A stretch of 64,000 bases of DNA, taken from Enoplolaimus lenunculus. Taxonomy: Eukaryota > Nematoda > Enoplea > Enoplida > Thoracostomopsidae. Where the stretch lies: assembly GCA_030248215.1 (NCBI GenBank), contig JASANG010003175.1, positions 62,001 to 126,000 of the forward strand. The letters run 5' to 3'. The first letter of the stretch is position 1. Each line of letters opens with the position of its first letter. The position numbers and the translations under genes were made by a program. A model generated the notes under the pieces. It did no database searches, was not told where the DNA came from, and saw nothing but the letters and a program-made list of their open reading frames with translations. This document shows positions 33,077 through 45,810 of this stretch, in pieces.

Positions 33077-33233
33077 GCTCATGTAAAGATCAGGGTAGGT
33101 TTTCTGGAGTACTGCAATAGCGGAAGCTTAAGCTTTACACTATTTTTTGATTAGGCTTAGGTATAAGCTCATTCTTACGCCTAGTCTTAGGAATATGATT
33201 GTGCAACTGTTACGGTAATGTTCTGTACATGGT
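33077..33233 (-). mobile_element. Family A TTAGGC element
   Basis: GCTCATGTAAAGATCAGGG left, TTAGGCTTAGGTATAAGCTC core, GGTAATGTTCTGTACATGG right. Confidence 0.75.
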
Positions 33234-33985
33234 CAAGGAAGAAACAATATGAACTTTAGTTTTTAATCGAAATAGAATACTTATCAAGCTTCCCCCAGCT
33301 TCTTTTATATCGCTCATTTGTTACAAATACAGATGCAGCAATAACAATGTTATCACATTTCGAAATTTATTTTATAGTCGGAAATAAAGCAATATATATT
33401 ACATATAAAACACTTCGGTAAACCAATTAAAACAAACACAAAATGATTATTTCGTTACATTGAAAATAATGTTCAAAAACTACACGTTATCTGACCTACA
33501 ACGTTTGCCGAAGAGATCCGCTGTGAGTCACCAAATCCAAACCCGAAGTAAGTTGCGTAAACATTACAAACAAAAATCAGAACATTTTCAGAAATAAATA
33601 CAAAACCAAGACACCACTCGTCGTCTTTAGGCGTCACGCACAGTCCTTAGGCAACAAATCTTTTATCAAAACGAAAAATTGTAGAAATAACTACAGGCGT
33701 ATTACCGCACACCAATTTTCAAGTTGGGCTTGCAAATACTAAGCAAAAAATCTCAATTTGTTACATAAATTTCGGGGTGGTGGGCGGGCCGGGTACTTCC
33801 CTGCGCACACCAACGAACTCAGTATACCGCAACCTGCGCACAACGCAGTTCATAACATACAAAACTGTAACGCAGTGCAATTGCAATAAAATATCCGCAT
33901 GCTTATTAAAATTAAATCGTAAATGTTCAAATTACATAGAACATATTCTTCAAATATAAAACCTGGATATTCATATAACATCAAT

Positions 33986-34112
33986 GGCCCGTGTATAGAA
34001 TAGGGCCAGAACAGAAGCATATTTCTAAGCCTAAGCAAAGTTAGTCTAAGGCTTAAACTGACTCTACTACAGCCCAGCCGGAAAACAATTCCGCCCTGTT
34101 TTATACATGAGT
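33986..34112 (+). mobile_element. Family A TTAGGC element close to the UNC-93-like stop codon
   Basis: TGGCCCGTGTATAGAATAGG left, CCTAAGCCTAAGCAAAG core, TCCGCCCTGTTTTATACATG right; a short copy ~65 bases downstream of the stop. Confidence 0.75.
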
Positions 34113-34175
34113 AACATCAATTTATACTTGAATACTAAAATAACTAACAATATAATATATGCAATATATTATATT

Positions 34176-37100
34176 TTACATGACACGTCGTAACTCAGAG
34201 TCAACTATCAACTTCCATTCGACCAAAAAGAACGCAATACAACCCAACGTCCCCCATATTACTAATATCAATAACTGCCATTGTAGTTCCAACACTGTTG
34301 TACACAAAAACGCAACCATTGCAGCACCGGACTAAAACAAATATACCGTTTGAAAACGCAGATGTAATTCTCAAGCAACAATATTCTAAGCGTGGAGCTC
34401 AAAACTCCACAACATCATAGTCATTAATAGATGTTAGTATGATTAGGTAGCTAACAATGAGCGGCTGTCTGCAATCCCAGCTCCACACACAAAAAACTTC
34501 TTGAGAACTGAAACATTGTCATCACGTCAGAGTGGACTGGAATTAATACTGGATACCATAACCGAAGCGGAAACCCAGTTTTGTTGCTAGAAATCAGACC
34601 GGAACCAGGTACTTGAAAGCTCTATGATGTCATACACACAACAAAACTCTTACATTACATCTAAGCTAAAAAATCAACGTGTATGTTCTTATGTCGTCTT
34701 CAGGCAAAATAAACAAAAGTTTACTTGAAAAAATTTAAACAAAGCAAATGCAGGTGCGCTTTCGGTTGGAAATAGACTACCAAGAATCGAATACACCTAA
34801 AATAACAAGCAATCGAATAGCTTCAGTGGCAAATACAGAGGGTCGCATATCCTTCGAAATTTCTAGAAACATGAAAAATAGGCAGATATAAAGACAATAG
34901 AGCCTACTGTGCAAACAAAAAGACCAGTAGCTGTATCGTTGGAAAAAGATGTAGGTGCTCGTTCAGCACAGGATTTTCATGCTGTACTCTTCCTAACTAT
35001 AAACATTAGACTCCCAGGCACCACATTCTCATGAGAAATCTCAGACCACTGTGCCACATTAAACCGCATCCTAAGTAAGCGCTACTAGAATCAAAGACAG
35101 ATATCTAACAAGTCGCAACGGGAATTCCGATTAAGATTAGAATCCAATTTAAAACCAGTTCCGATTCTGATTAGAATTCAGATTCCTAGCGAGTTCCGGT
35201 TCCGATTGCACAAATTACAATCGGAATCAGAATTTTGACATTTTAATTTTAGCCCTACTTGTTGTGATATGTTGCATAAAAATTCTGTATCATTTATCTG
35301 TTAGATTGCTTTCAAAGAGTTAGCTAATCAATAATTAATTGTAGTTGTGCTTTAGAGAACCAAAAACAGATTGCCAATTTGTTCATGCGACGTTTTTGAG
35401 AATAATTGTTGCCAGCAAAGAGACACATCAATACTATATTTGTTTATACAAATTATCCGTATAGTCACACACAACACAAAATTTGTAGTTCCGATTATGG
35501 ATTCTTGTATTATTCAGTTCCGCGCTGACACTCTGAATTATGGTAGGCATCCAAGTTATAAACAATACTATTACGTTTCATTACCTGTGTATTCCAACAA
35601 CTGTCGGCAAACCCGAGTAAGAAGCTACAAAAGATACCAAGTTCTTTTCTAAAATAAAAATGAACCAATGTTTTCAACGTATGCAAGTGGGTACTTAATT
35701 TTTAGCGCTCTTGTCGGTATAATTAAGACACACATTAAGAACAATGAGACGAAAAATTCTGCGTTAATGGAGCGAAAAGCCTTTACCTATATTTGAAGTC
35801 ACACAAATACACGTCGCTCGTTAAAAACTTGCGTTTTTGATACAAGAAATACTATGCCATACTTTTGAGTATGCGGAAAACTTTGGAATACTAAATAGAA
35901 CCGGCGAGTTGTTAAAACTCTACGTTTGATTTGAAATGTGTGTTTTGCAATACAAAGATTAAAAATTAAAGCTTTAATACATGAACTCTTACAATTTATC
36001 GCTATTATGCTAGGAAAATCCATATTTATTCCGTTATTACGGCAGCGTTTACCAGGTTGTCGATAAACTACAATCCTTATGCCATGAGTACCAGTGCAAC
36101 ACTACGGTTTTGACATATGTGTTCATTAATGCATCCTATCACAAAAACTTCACAACTCCTCGACAACTTACACTGGATCAATGTAGCCTTTGCCATGCGT
36201 TTCATGAACAGGCGAATCAGATGGCAAATTGATAAATATAAGGAAAAACGCAATAAAATGAACAACAAAACCAAGCAAAATCACAGGGTTCCGTCCATGT
36301 TTTACAGTTTGATTGCCAAGCAAACCAAAAAGTGACCCACCTAAAACAAAATAACACCATTTAAAACGCTATCGCGCGATTGCATGCATAGAAATACATC
36401 CGTTACCACGGTGCAAAGTGATGCTGGATTATACCAGAAACGAAACTGGAAAAGCAAATTTATGCCACAATCGGAACTACAAATTTTGTGACTATACGAA
36501 AAATTTGCATTAGCAGGTATAATGATATTGATTTAGGGTGTCTGTTGGCAGGCAACAATTCTCAAAAACATCCACATAAACAAATTAGCATTCATTTTTT
36601 GCTCCTGTAAAGCTAAAATACAATCAATTATTCATAAGTTAACTCTTCTGAAACAATTTAATAGATAAATGATGCAGAATTGTTTTTATGCGGCATTTTA
36701 TCTTTTAGTTTTATAAGTATAACTTCAAAGCGGAGGGATTCTTCGAGTAGGCAGCTCAATACAATACTGATTTTTAAAAACGAAGTTGACCGAGTGGTGG
36801 AAAGAACCATGCTAGCGAAATGTGAGTTGAAACGAAAACCAACAAAATCTCAAAAAAACAACTCCGATCAAAAGATAGATCCGCTTTAGAATCTAGCGGT
36901 TCGAGTCGCCTATTTTTACGCACCCAATACTTCTCCAAGTCCAATAAACATGCCACTCAAACCAATCATTGCGGTTGCATCGCTTGTAAAATACAGCGTA
37001 TTTGACAATGAAGCACCATAGACACCGGAATAAAATGATAATTCAAGGCCTGTCAACATATAAGATGTTTATAGTTTTTGTGACATTTGCTTATAACAAA

Positions 37101-40100
37101 GGCTAGTTCTAAACTCAAATCAAGTGCGGTTTTGTTGAGATTTACTCGTATTTTCAACTATGTGTAGCACTTATTTATGCTGAAACTTAATAATTCATGC
37201 GTCTTGTACCTTTAAAAGACCGAATGCGGAGTTTAAGAATTTTGAGACATCCGTCACATTATTTGGTCCGTTCCACGTGAGAACATTTTGAGATCCGTAA
37301 CTGCCATTGTTTAATTGCTTTAAAACCTGGTAATAACTAGTGCTAGGTGCTATACAGTTGAAAATACGGCGTATTATCCCCAACCAACCTCAAAAACCTC
37401 ACATAATAAGTGTATTGCTAATTTACGGGTTTTCAAAGAAATACATATTTGCAAAATACAATTCTGGAGCATAAAAACACTCGAAAGTTCCTTACATGTT
37501 GTATCTTGCGAATCAAGCAAATTACATGCTTTCTGCCTTACTTCCATTAATTTCATTCAGTGATTACGATCAACAGTAACTATACCATCAAATAACTGCA
37601 GAAGTAAAAACTTCTAAAAAAGCTTCAAAAATACACATGCTCACCGGTATATATGAAAACAATCGATAACAAAAACATGTCACGTGTAAACAAAAGTCGG
37701 AATGTTCGACAGAAATTCTCTACAACTCCGGCAAGAGTGGTTGGATCATTTTGTGTGGACGCTTGATTTTGGCCTGGCGTCACTTCAACTGAATCAACTT
37801 GTCTGACGTCATCAGCGCTGAAATAATAAATAAATTTTATATACGCAGAACAAAAACCTTCATCTTCTCGGAGACAAATAACGCAACAATAAAGCTTTTT
37901 AACTCGCCGATTCCTTACAGTTATTACACGCCGCCGTTCACAATCTTTTTATGGCCTGTCACAGATTTGTACCTATGGTGAAGCTATAATAAATGTACAA
38001 TTCAAACCGGTGGGCGGCCATCATAAAATTTGTGAACGTAGTATTAAACACCACTAAATTTCTTTTTTCAGCACGCATGCTGCAAATTCCACAATAACAA
38101 CATGTTTTCAACAGCTTCTAGCAAAACTTCAACAACTTGGACAATAAATCCTAAAATCTTCAATGTGTTTTGCTACTGAAATTTTTCTGATTTTTCCATC
38201 GAGCACTCAACAGTCATGGCTCTGTATAACTCACCTTCGTGCCGTGTTATCATCCTCGAACTGTTTATAATCTCTAGGCGTAGGCGAAGTAGGTGACCTC
38301 AAGCATAGAAGAAGAACAGTACCCGCGCCAGCCAGCGCAGTGAATACGATGTAGACTACTTCGCGAGTATGGTCGCTGATGTGCGGTTGATTACGAAATT
38401 CGCCGTACAGAAAGCCGCTACCGATTAAAAAACTAAAAAAACAATGAAAGTGAAAATTAATTACAATTGTATAAAGAAGAATGCACAGAAAAGATGACAC
38501 GGATTAAACCCTTTCTATCAACCGAGAATAAACAAATGCGTGCCAAATATACGCATTAGAAAAAAGCGCTTTTTAATTTTCAGGTCAGTGGCCCAACCAA
38601 CCATGCAAAACCAGTTAAAATAACATTGACAGTTGTTACCCAAGTTCGTCGAAATGAAAACCATCAGAAATATCGCGACCAATCGAAATACAATAGTTCA
38701 AAGCCAGTCCAAATAACTAAAAGTATGCTGCGAATTTCAGTAATAATGTAATTTAACTTTACCTGCATTGCAACAGCCCCCATAAAACTCCCGAGTTCCG
38801 TCCGATCGACGCCGCATCAGAACTAATCGTCAAATAATTACCTTGTCCGGTCCAAATAACTAAAACATGTCATAGTCTGACCTTGGTTATTCAAATAACT
38901 ATAACTGTATCCTAGCAATGCGCCTAGGTTAGTCAGAGGAACGGTGAATACGAAGCAAAAACCGAATATGGTTTTGCCACATATAAGTACACCTAAAAGC
39001 AAGAAACAAAAATAACGATTTTGATGAAACAAAATATTTATAGAACAGTACATGTACAAATGTTTCATAATTTTAAACCATAGGTGTGCACTTTCTACAA
39101 AGCATATAGCCAAAAACCTTAAACTCAGAATCAAGCTAGTCAAATTTTAGAAGATTTTTACCTTAAAAATAAAACACTTTTGAGTTTTGCTGAATTCGGC
39201 AAAATGACACATTTTTTAACACAACGCAATTAACGAAACAAGACACATATTAGGAAACAATAAAAATACACGTCTGTACTTAAAAAAATTAACAACTTTT
39301 AAACATATAGCAAAAGTGCAAAAACCTATATGAGACCGCTAAACAAATTCACATGCTTACTTGCAGCCCCAAGCCCTAGAATTGCGGAGCACGCATACAA
39401 AAATGCAGCCTTCAGCTTCAAAAAAGATCCAAGAAACAGCCTAAAACAAAAAAACGTCGAACTTACACATAGTTGAAGTTTATAGGATGTCAAAACAACA
39501 TTACTATCATAACATTAGTCCATTTATTTACGTACAGCAACGTTATTGAAACAAGTTTCAGAATTTCAAAATTTTAAAAGTATTATTTTAATACGTATTT
39601 TCAACCAAGACATAGAACAAAACTTACGTGTACGTTGCTCCACCAAGTACCATTGCATACTTTGGTCCAATCAAGCCAATAATAGGGGTGGCGACGAAGT
39701 TGCAAAACGTAAATGAGCCATATATTATTGCGAGGCTTCAATAAAAAAATTAATAAACAGGGTGGCTCCACCAAACAGATTTTGATTATAATGCAACTAT
39801 AAACTTCTCCAAACAAACTCGTGGCGATTAATTTATGCTGTACACTGTAAGACATTCGTGCGCACTCGCAATATTGTCGCTGTGCTCTTCAAAATTGACT
39901 TGAGTTTCACTAGTGCGGCTTGTCCGTTTTTATGTCATTACCAGAAATTTCTGCACCTTAGCATACTGCATAAAAATATGGGCTTGCCTAATGTATCCTG
40001 AATGTGGACTAATGTCAGAATTGGTAGAATTCGCGGCTTGTTCCAATACCGTAGCCTAAAAATGCAATACTATTGTAGTAAAAGTCTAGATAAAATCGGC

Positions 40101-42148
40101 ACTCCAGACCTTTCAAGAAAGCAGCCGGAAAACAGGCGCGGTGTGTATTTAAACACTCAAGCCTACAGAACCTTACGCGATCGCTGTACCACTCCGCCAC
40201 GCAGCTGGACTTTCCAACTACTTTTATCATATTATCGTATATCGACACCAGGGTGCGATCTAGTAATAGTTTACAAGATACCGGAACCGGATACGGCTAT
40301 TGAATTACTTACTGGAACGGAAACCGGATACCGGACATATTATATATTAAACAATTTATTTTTTCGCTGTATTTTTAGCGTGTTCAAGGTTTTTATCAAT
40401 TATAAAGCTAATAATTGCTCCTGATAAACTGAAATTATTTTATGCAAAAAATGCGTTTAACTCTCGCTCGCTATTAACATAAACTAAAAGTAGCTGAAAA
40501 CGTATTAAAACTTGAACTTCTTGACTTGCCCAGAAACGTAATCGCAGCAAGACGTTAAAGACGCTCACTTGTAAAAGCAGTTTTATGACATTCGACACCA
40601 CAACCGTAAATATCCGGTATCCGGTAACTAGATATCCGGCCGCACCCTGGTCGACGCGTATGCTGATGCTAAAGACACATTACAGTGCACTGCACTACTA
40701 AATTGCAAGTGCATCGGTAACGCGGACAAGCATAGAATAGGTATGGTTACAGTGGCCATAATCATGTAACGTTGCAAGTGAGGTTTGTGTTATTGTGAAT
40801 GTAGCACGAAATATTTAAAAAGCAATTGACGCATTCGCATTGTTTTAGGAATTAATGTGAATTTTGAATTTTAAATTGAATTACCGAAAATGAAGTTTTA
40901 CAGAATTTAACAAATTTTCCTGGAGCTATATTTGTATTTGTTGTTATGGAATTATTCAGAATTTTTGGGTCTGCGTTTATATTCTGTTCAAGGTAGTCAT
41001 TTTTCCTAAGCGTGGGATCCACGCCAATCAAACGGGACACAAATGTGACAAATTTGCAGTCTTTAATTTTCAGTTAACATTTTTCTCGATTTCGAATTCC
41101 AGCATTAGTTTCATGGTTCAAATTCATATTCGAAACTGTTCGATCGTAATGTAAAACCCGCATATTATTTCACCATTTTGGTGAAATACTTTAATTGTAC
41201 AACGCAACAGTTTTGGCTGTTCCATATTATTTACATATTACTGTTTGGAAGCTATGAACCATCAATTTTTAGAAGCGTAAAACAAAACAATTTAGCACGA
41301 TATTCTGGCAAAACTCTATTTTATTGTTAATTTTCATGGAGCTATATATATTTGCATTCGTTGTTGATAGAATTATTCAGAATTTTTCGGTCTACTTTTA
41401 TATTCTGTTAAAGATACGAAATCATCATATGGAATTTTATAACAAAGTTACCGGTTCACAGTGTATTCTAACGACAGTCAAGAATAAGAACTCTGGAATT
41501 AAACCAAAATCACTGATTTATACTTAAATCCTTACGTTTAACAGTTGGAAAACGAACTATCTGGGTACTTATTTTGCTCTTTGACGAAAATTCGTAGTGT
41601 CTAAAAACCTTTCCACTCTTATTTGCAATTTTGACGTGAACGTTCAAGTTATTGTGAATTTCCCGGAATAAAGATTTTAACCCAACTGCATTCAAGGTTA
41701 ACCTAAATATCAAAAATAAACTTAAATTTTTGCAATTAACGTTCAAAATTCACATGTATTCGTAAAACAATGCGTCAATCATTTTTTCAAATATTTCATG
41801 CAACATTCACAATTATTCACGCCCATATTCGCAATGTTACATACGTACAGTACGTAGCTATTCAAATTAGTTTAAGACGTAATACTTGCGCACGCATTTG
41901 TCTAAACAATGCTAAGAAAACTAAGCACGTACATTACCAATATATAACCAAGAATATTATTCAACATCAAAATATCCACGAGATCTATGTACGTTCCTAT
42001 GTACGTGCCTACATATTGGTACAAACAGATTAAAATTCAATTAGAAACCCACCTGGATCATACCACAACTTTGAAACGCTGTGAAAATAAGCATGAAGCC
42101 AATTCCTAACATAATAATATCGAAAAACTGTCTTGTAAAAACACCCAT
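34176..42148 (-). CDS. UNC-93-like major-facilitator membrane protein (11 exons found, one missing)
   Basis: Multi-pass membrane protein of the UNC-93/UNC93A family; C. elegans UNC-93 is a regulatory subunit of a two-pore potassium channel, and vertebrate UNC93B1 traffics Toll-like receptors. Exons: 42148-42053, [gap], 39735-39628, 39440-39361, 38859-38763, 38432-38235, 37817-37645, 37049-36924, 36340-36172, 35648-35585, 34796-34725, 34331-34176, all phase-consistent. Signatures in order: LGIGFMLIFTAFQSCGMIQ, LAIIYGSFTFCNFVATPI, GPKYAMVLGGATYT, GLGAA-IIWTGQGNYLT, RNSGVLWGLLQ, a linker with DVRQVDSVEV, RDMFLLSIVFIYTGLELSFY, SGVYGASL, GLSGMFIGLGEVLGGSLFG, GRNPVILLGF, FLLGFADSCWNTQVYSILG, ESAPAFALFKF and a last helix ending LRRVM. 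The loop exon between GMIQ and LAIIYG (phase 0 to 2) was not found in 39.7-42.05 kb. The start ATG at 42148 is provisional; 5' exons may lie upstream. Confidence 0.9.
37195..37349 (-). CDS. Candidate alternative terminal exon of the UNC-93-like gene
   Basis: Lies in the intron between exons 37817-37645 and 37049-36924. Begins after CTGTATAG in the phase required by the 37645 donor and stays open for 50 codons to a TGA: PSTSYYQVLKQLNNGSYGSQ, NVLTWNGPNNVTDVS, with two N-glycosylation sequons. The canonical splice past it restores FIYTG-LELSFY, so it is not in the main form. If used it would truncate the protein after the TRDMFLLSIVFIYT helix. May also be chance. Confidence 0.3.
40245..40655. 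mobile_element. Inverted-repeat element with CCAGGGTGCG termini and CCGGATAC core
   Basis: ACACCAGGGTGCGATCTAG left and GGCCGCACCCTGGTCGAC right are inverted. ACCGGAACCGGATACGGC and ATCCGGTATCCGGTAACT repeats inside. The outer CACCAGGGTGC resembles the ends of family G. Confidence 0.7.
40915..41420. repeat. Diverged direct duplication in UNC-93-like intron
   Basis: GGAGCTATATTTGTATTTG...GAATTATTCAGAATTTTTGG...TATATTCTGTTCAAGG at 40921-41000 recurs, with small changes, at 41339-41415. Confidence 0.8.
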
Positions 42149-42513
42149 TCTGTTTAGTGTTAAACATTAAATATATTAGGCATTTAAAAAATACTGATCT
42201 AGCTTGGAAAACATATGTATACTAAATATAGACATGATAGATACATATAACATATATATGTATCTATCAAACGCAATCCATGTGGCCTTAGATCTCTGCT
42301 TAACAATTTACACACTTTACACGCCCTAAAGGTTGGATCAGCATTTTACCAAAAAAAGCCCTTTTTACAAAGAATAAGCGCATCTGCATGTATTGAATTT
42401 GAACGAACTGTTGCCAAGATAAGAAAAGATAATGTGTTGGCTTTGCAAGTAAAAATGTGCTGTTAGAACAACACGGTCGCACGACCCCTGTTCGAAGTTT
42501 TGCCCAAAGTTAC

Positions 42514-42585
42514 GGACCATGCCGGGAATCGAAAGTCGGCCCACTTGCACTCGAACCAAGCATGTTACCACTACACCATGTGGTC
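42514..42585 (-). pseudogene. tRNA-like pseudogene (72 nt)
   Basis: Minus strand GACCACATGGTGTAGTGGTA begins a 72-base block ending CATGGTCC. The D arm GTGT/ACAT with AGTGGTA loop pairs; the anticodon arm CTTGG-TTCGAGT-GCAAG pairs at four of five positions (loop would give anticodon CGA); acceptor pairs at five of seven; TTCGATT sits where a T-loop should, but the T-stem pairs poorly. Hence a decayed tRNA or tRNA-derived SINE head, not a working tRNA. Confidence 0.45.
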
Positions 42586-43039
42586 ATTACAACAACCTCA
42601 TACAGCGGTATATGTATGTTTTTGGCGATATTTATGACGTTGGTCACGCTCCCCTAGTAGGCTTCGAGGCCAATTTCAGAGTTCTCTGCCACGTGAGCTC
42701 GATTTAAAAAATACTGCAAGCGAAAAGCTAGACGCTATTGCCTATTACTTTAGTGCTGAACTTCAGTTAGGATGTCTTTGTAGGGGGATTTTTGTATAAT
42801 ATGAAATATTTATAGGCACTGGTAGTTGAAACAAACTAACAGAGTTTAGCGAAGGCTCGAAGCCAGACTGAAGCGAGCGAGAAGCTTTACATTGTTTCAG
42901 TATTAAATCCCTCTGTAACAGTCTCAAAACATTTCTTTATTCATGAAGCACGGATCTAAATTACCAAATTGAATTAATTTTTGCGTTACACTTACTGTGC
43001 ACATATATTGACAAGGACAAGTTCTCGGCTTATCATTTA

Positions 43040-43350
43040 CTGAAACATGTGAGCGAAAGTTGGCAATGCAAAATCAGCTTCTTTCGTTCTAAAACGAGTA
43101 TACGGAGCTGACATCTGTATTATCTCACAAAAATTTTAACACTAGCTTACTCTATATGGAGAGAGGTTCACTAAACAATATATGCGCTCTGCAAGTGAAT
43201 TAAAAAGCAAGGTCATCGCTTTATTATTTACTGCAACGTACTAAGGAAGGTGAGCAATACAAAATCAGCTTCTTGCGCTTTAAAACAAATAAATTAAGTC
43301 GACAACGGTATTATTCCACAAAAATTTTTAGCACTAGCTTAGTGTTTATC
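43040..43350. repeat. Diverged direct duplication, period ~185
   Basis: GCAATGCAAAATCAGCTTCTT...CACAAAAATTTTAACACTAGC is repeated as GCAATACAAAATCAGCTTCTT...CACAAAAATTTTTAGCACTAGC. Confidence 0.75.
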
Positions 43351-43397
43351 GTATTCGTCCACTGATAACGACAAATCAGTTAGGTATTGTGACATAC

Positions 43398-43572
43398 AGC
43401 CAATGTATAGAACAGAGACTTTACAACAGTATAAACATATTCTCAAGCTTAAGCGCAACCCTAAACCTAAACCTAGCGCAAGACCGAGCTTATAACTAGC
43501 CTAAGCCTAAGCCTTCGCCACAGCGAAACAATTTGTCTAAAGCTTAAGCTTTACATTGCACTTCTATTGCTA
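43398..43572 (+). mobile_element. Family A TTAGGC element, worn right end
   Basis: CAGCCAATGTATAGAACAGA left, CTAAACCTAAACCTAGC and GCCTAAGCCTAAGCC core, CTAAAGCTTAAGCTTTACATTGC toward the right. Confidence 0.7.
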
Positions 43573-43852
43573 AAAGTTTTGTCTGCCAAACTATACAATT
43601 TCAACCATATCTAATGCAACAAACAGTATGACAACTAAGTACAATTATATCAAAACCGTCTGGTTGTTGACAGCTTATATGCTTTCATATTAATATAGCG
43701 ACTCTCAAGTGGAGCTGTATGAAAATTAGTAAACCTATGCTCTGCTGGATTTTCTAAATCCGGAGAGCGATAAATTCTCACCAAAACACTAGAGAAACTA
43801 AAGTCTATAGCCAATTGCCGTGATAGTGTGCATGTCTTTTACTTTTCTTCAG

Positions 43853-44050
43853 ACGAGATCTCTAGAGCTTGCGGAGAAAATATACGTGAACTTCGGCTGG
43901 GAGAACCAAACAATGCTTCACACTCGAATTGTTAGAAAACGACCAATAGCAGAATATATCTTTCCAAACTGTATTAAGATTTCGAGCGGATCCCGAAGCC
44001 GGTGTAAAGTATATATACCAGTCACCGGAAGTATCAAGAAACAGTTCTGA
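43853..44050 (+). other. Unassigned open frame after a strong splice acceptor
   Basis: TTTACTTTTCTTCAG is followed by 65 open codons (SLELAEKIYVNFGWENQT, RPIAEYIFPNCIKISSGSRS, VYIPVTGSIKKQF) and a stop. Reads like a last exon, but I recognise no family and found no partner exon. Confidence 0.2.
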
Positions 44051-44141
44051 TGTTTTGAGAATTTGACAAAAAAATTACCAGCTGTATCGCAGTTACCATA
44101 ATATATAATCCCTCAGCAATATTCCGTTCGTACAGACTCAC

Positions 44142-44214
44142 CTTCACGTTTCATGACCGGAAGAGGCAGGTCACGGTTTGTCCCATGTTCATTCGACGTT
44201 GCAATTCGGGCTCT
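44142..44214 (-). other. Unassigned candidate exon, possible 5' exon of the UNC-93-like gene
   Basis: On the minus strand CCCAATATAG precedes 24 open codons (RARIATSNEHGTNRDLPLPV...) and a consensus donor GAAG|GTGAGT. It lies 2 kb upstream of the provisional UNC-93-like start, but its phase (1) does not fit the exon at 42148, so the link is unproven. Confidence 0.2.
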
Positions 44215-45359
44215 CTATATTGGGTCAAGAGACAAAACTCAACTGTCATATACCATAAGATTTTACAAACAACTGCTTTCAAATGTTCAATGTGTACAAG
44301 AGTAGGTATATGACATGATGATACTGTGGGTATATGCGAATATCATATGACATTTTTACAACGGATATCATATGATGTTCAGTGGAAAAGTGTAATCTTT
44401 GGGTGCTAATAAATACTGAAATGGAAAGTCAAATGGCAGCGCCACAGATGTGCTTTAAAGTACCGAAATACACGCCTTCAAAATCGTTTCCGACGCAAAA
44501 TCGCTTACTAGAACCACTAAGAAAAAATTTCTTTCATTTAAGAAATATGATTAGCAGGGTGCACTTGAAAAGTATTTCTGTCATAGAAAAGTTTTCAAAA
44601 GGTTTTGAAATAAAGCCTAGATTCAAATTTCAAATTCCAGTATCATATAATATTCAACAGAACAATTTGGGCATAGCTCAAGTATGCAGACATTTGAAAA
44701 CGTATCATATGATACTTTCAGTTTTAAGCTTGCATGTATAAGTTTGCATACGCTGGAGGGTATTGCAAATAATCAACCTCTCTAAAAACATGCAACTACG
44801 AGTTTAACTCAGCCAAAAACTGCATTTTGGTTTTTATAGCCCCAGCGGTTCTGTGAGATCACAGATTGATTACCTTTATTTTTTATCGTTCAAATCTCTT
44901 TCTTGAGCGTGGCCTACGATTTGTGAGTGTGATTTAGCCAAAATACACACCTGTCGGTTTGAATAGGAAAATTATATGTTGCTCATAAGTTCTATTTCCA
45001 TTTAAACTTTACCGATTTCCGACACGATTTTGGTTCAATATATACACCAGAAGGTTTACATATCTATAATTAATCGTTTTTAAAAATTGTTTCCGTCGGC
45101 GAAAGTGTTTTTTCAGTGGTTCATATTTGAAAATATTAAGAGCTAAAACAAAACTTCATGCTCATTAATAAACTGCTTTAAGTTGTCATTTATAAATTTT
45201 AAGTTTCTGCTTGGAAAGCGAATGCAACTAGACGTTATGTATATATTCCGTTAGGGAGAATGATAAGGTAAACGTGTGGTTTGGAACTCAAAAGTCGCAT
45301 TGTCAACTCGTTCAAAATCACTTATTGCTAATTGACCCACTGTGACCTCCGGTTCCAAT

Positions 45360-45810
45360 TCGACCATATATATTGGGACATTGCCCGTGGTACCCTGCTT
45401 ACCCGCGGGTAAACGCCGGTCGGTTAAAGAATTTCAGGCGCGAGGATACTCGCAGGTAAAATTTTTATTATGCGGGTAAAAAATTCGCAGTTTTTACAAG
45501 TGGTAAACCTTTAAATTTTAACATGGAAAACCTACGCTGTTGTCTGTTTTATATCTGGCCAGGAGCGGCCCGTGCTTTATTTAGCTGGGTTTGAAATTAT
45601 GTTGTTTCTAGTCAAATTTCATTCGTAAAATTCATTGAAGCTATATCGCAAAACTTCATTATAAAGTGCGAACCACCAACGACCTTTATAATACTGGTTT
45701 GACTTCAGCCGCGGGTAAAATTGGGTGGTGGGTAGATTTTTTGTGCGCGGGTAAACAATTCTTATTTGCATGGGTACAGTGCGGGTCGGGTAAAAATTTC
45801 CTTACCCACT
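45360..45810 (+). mobile_element. Element with GCGGGTAAAA motifs
   Basis: TACCCTGCTTACCCGCGGGT left; GCGGGTAAAA recurs at several points; GCGGGTCGGGTAAAAATTTC and TTACCCACTTCCC right. A reverse fragment (TTTTTACCCGAGCCCCGC ... TTTTTTACCCACGGGTAT) lies at 61155-61250. Confidence 0.6.

Larger units (their letters stand above)
32824..34175. other. Intergenic region between LRAT and UNC-93-like genes
   Basis: AT-rich, no coding signal. Two TTAGGC elements (33077-33233 and 33986-34112) are the only recognisable features. Confidence 0.55.

Noticed and set aside
40002-40424. 140-codon plus-strand open frame in the UNC-93-like gene
   Set aside because: Spans the CCGGATAC-rich inverted-repeat element; no family pattern.
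41530-41725. Minus-strand open frame SLFREIHNNLNVHVKIANKS as the missing UNC-93-like exon
   Set aside because: Phase does not fit (needs 0 to 2) and it lacks the expected loop pattern before LAIIYG.
44382-44741. 119-codon plus-strand open frame
   Set aside because: Part of a dispersed repeat also present at 51.7 kb (AGGTGCACTTGAAAAGTATT); no splice context or family match.
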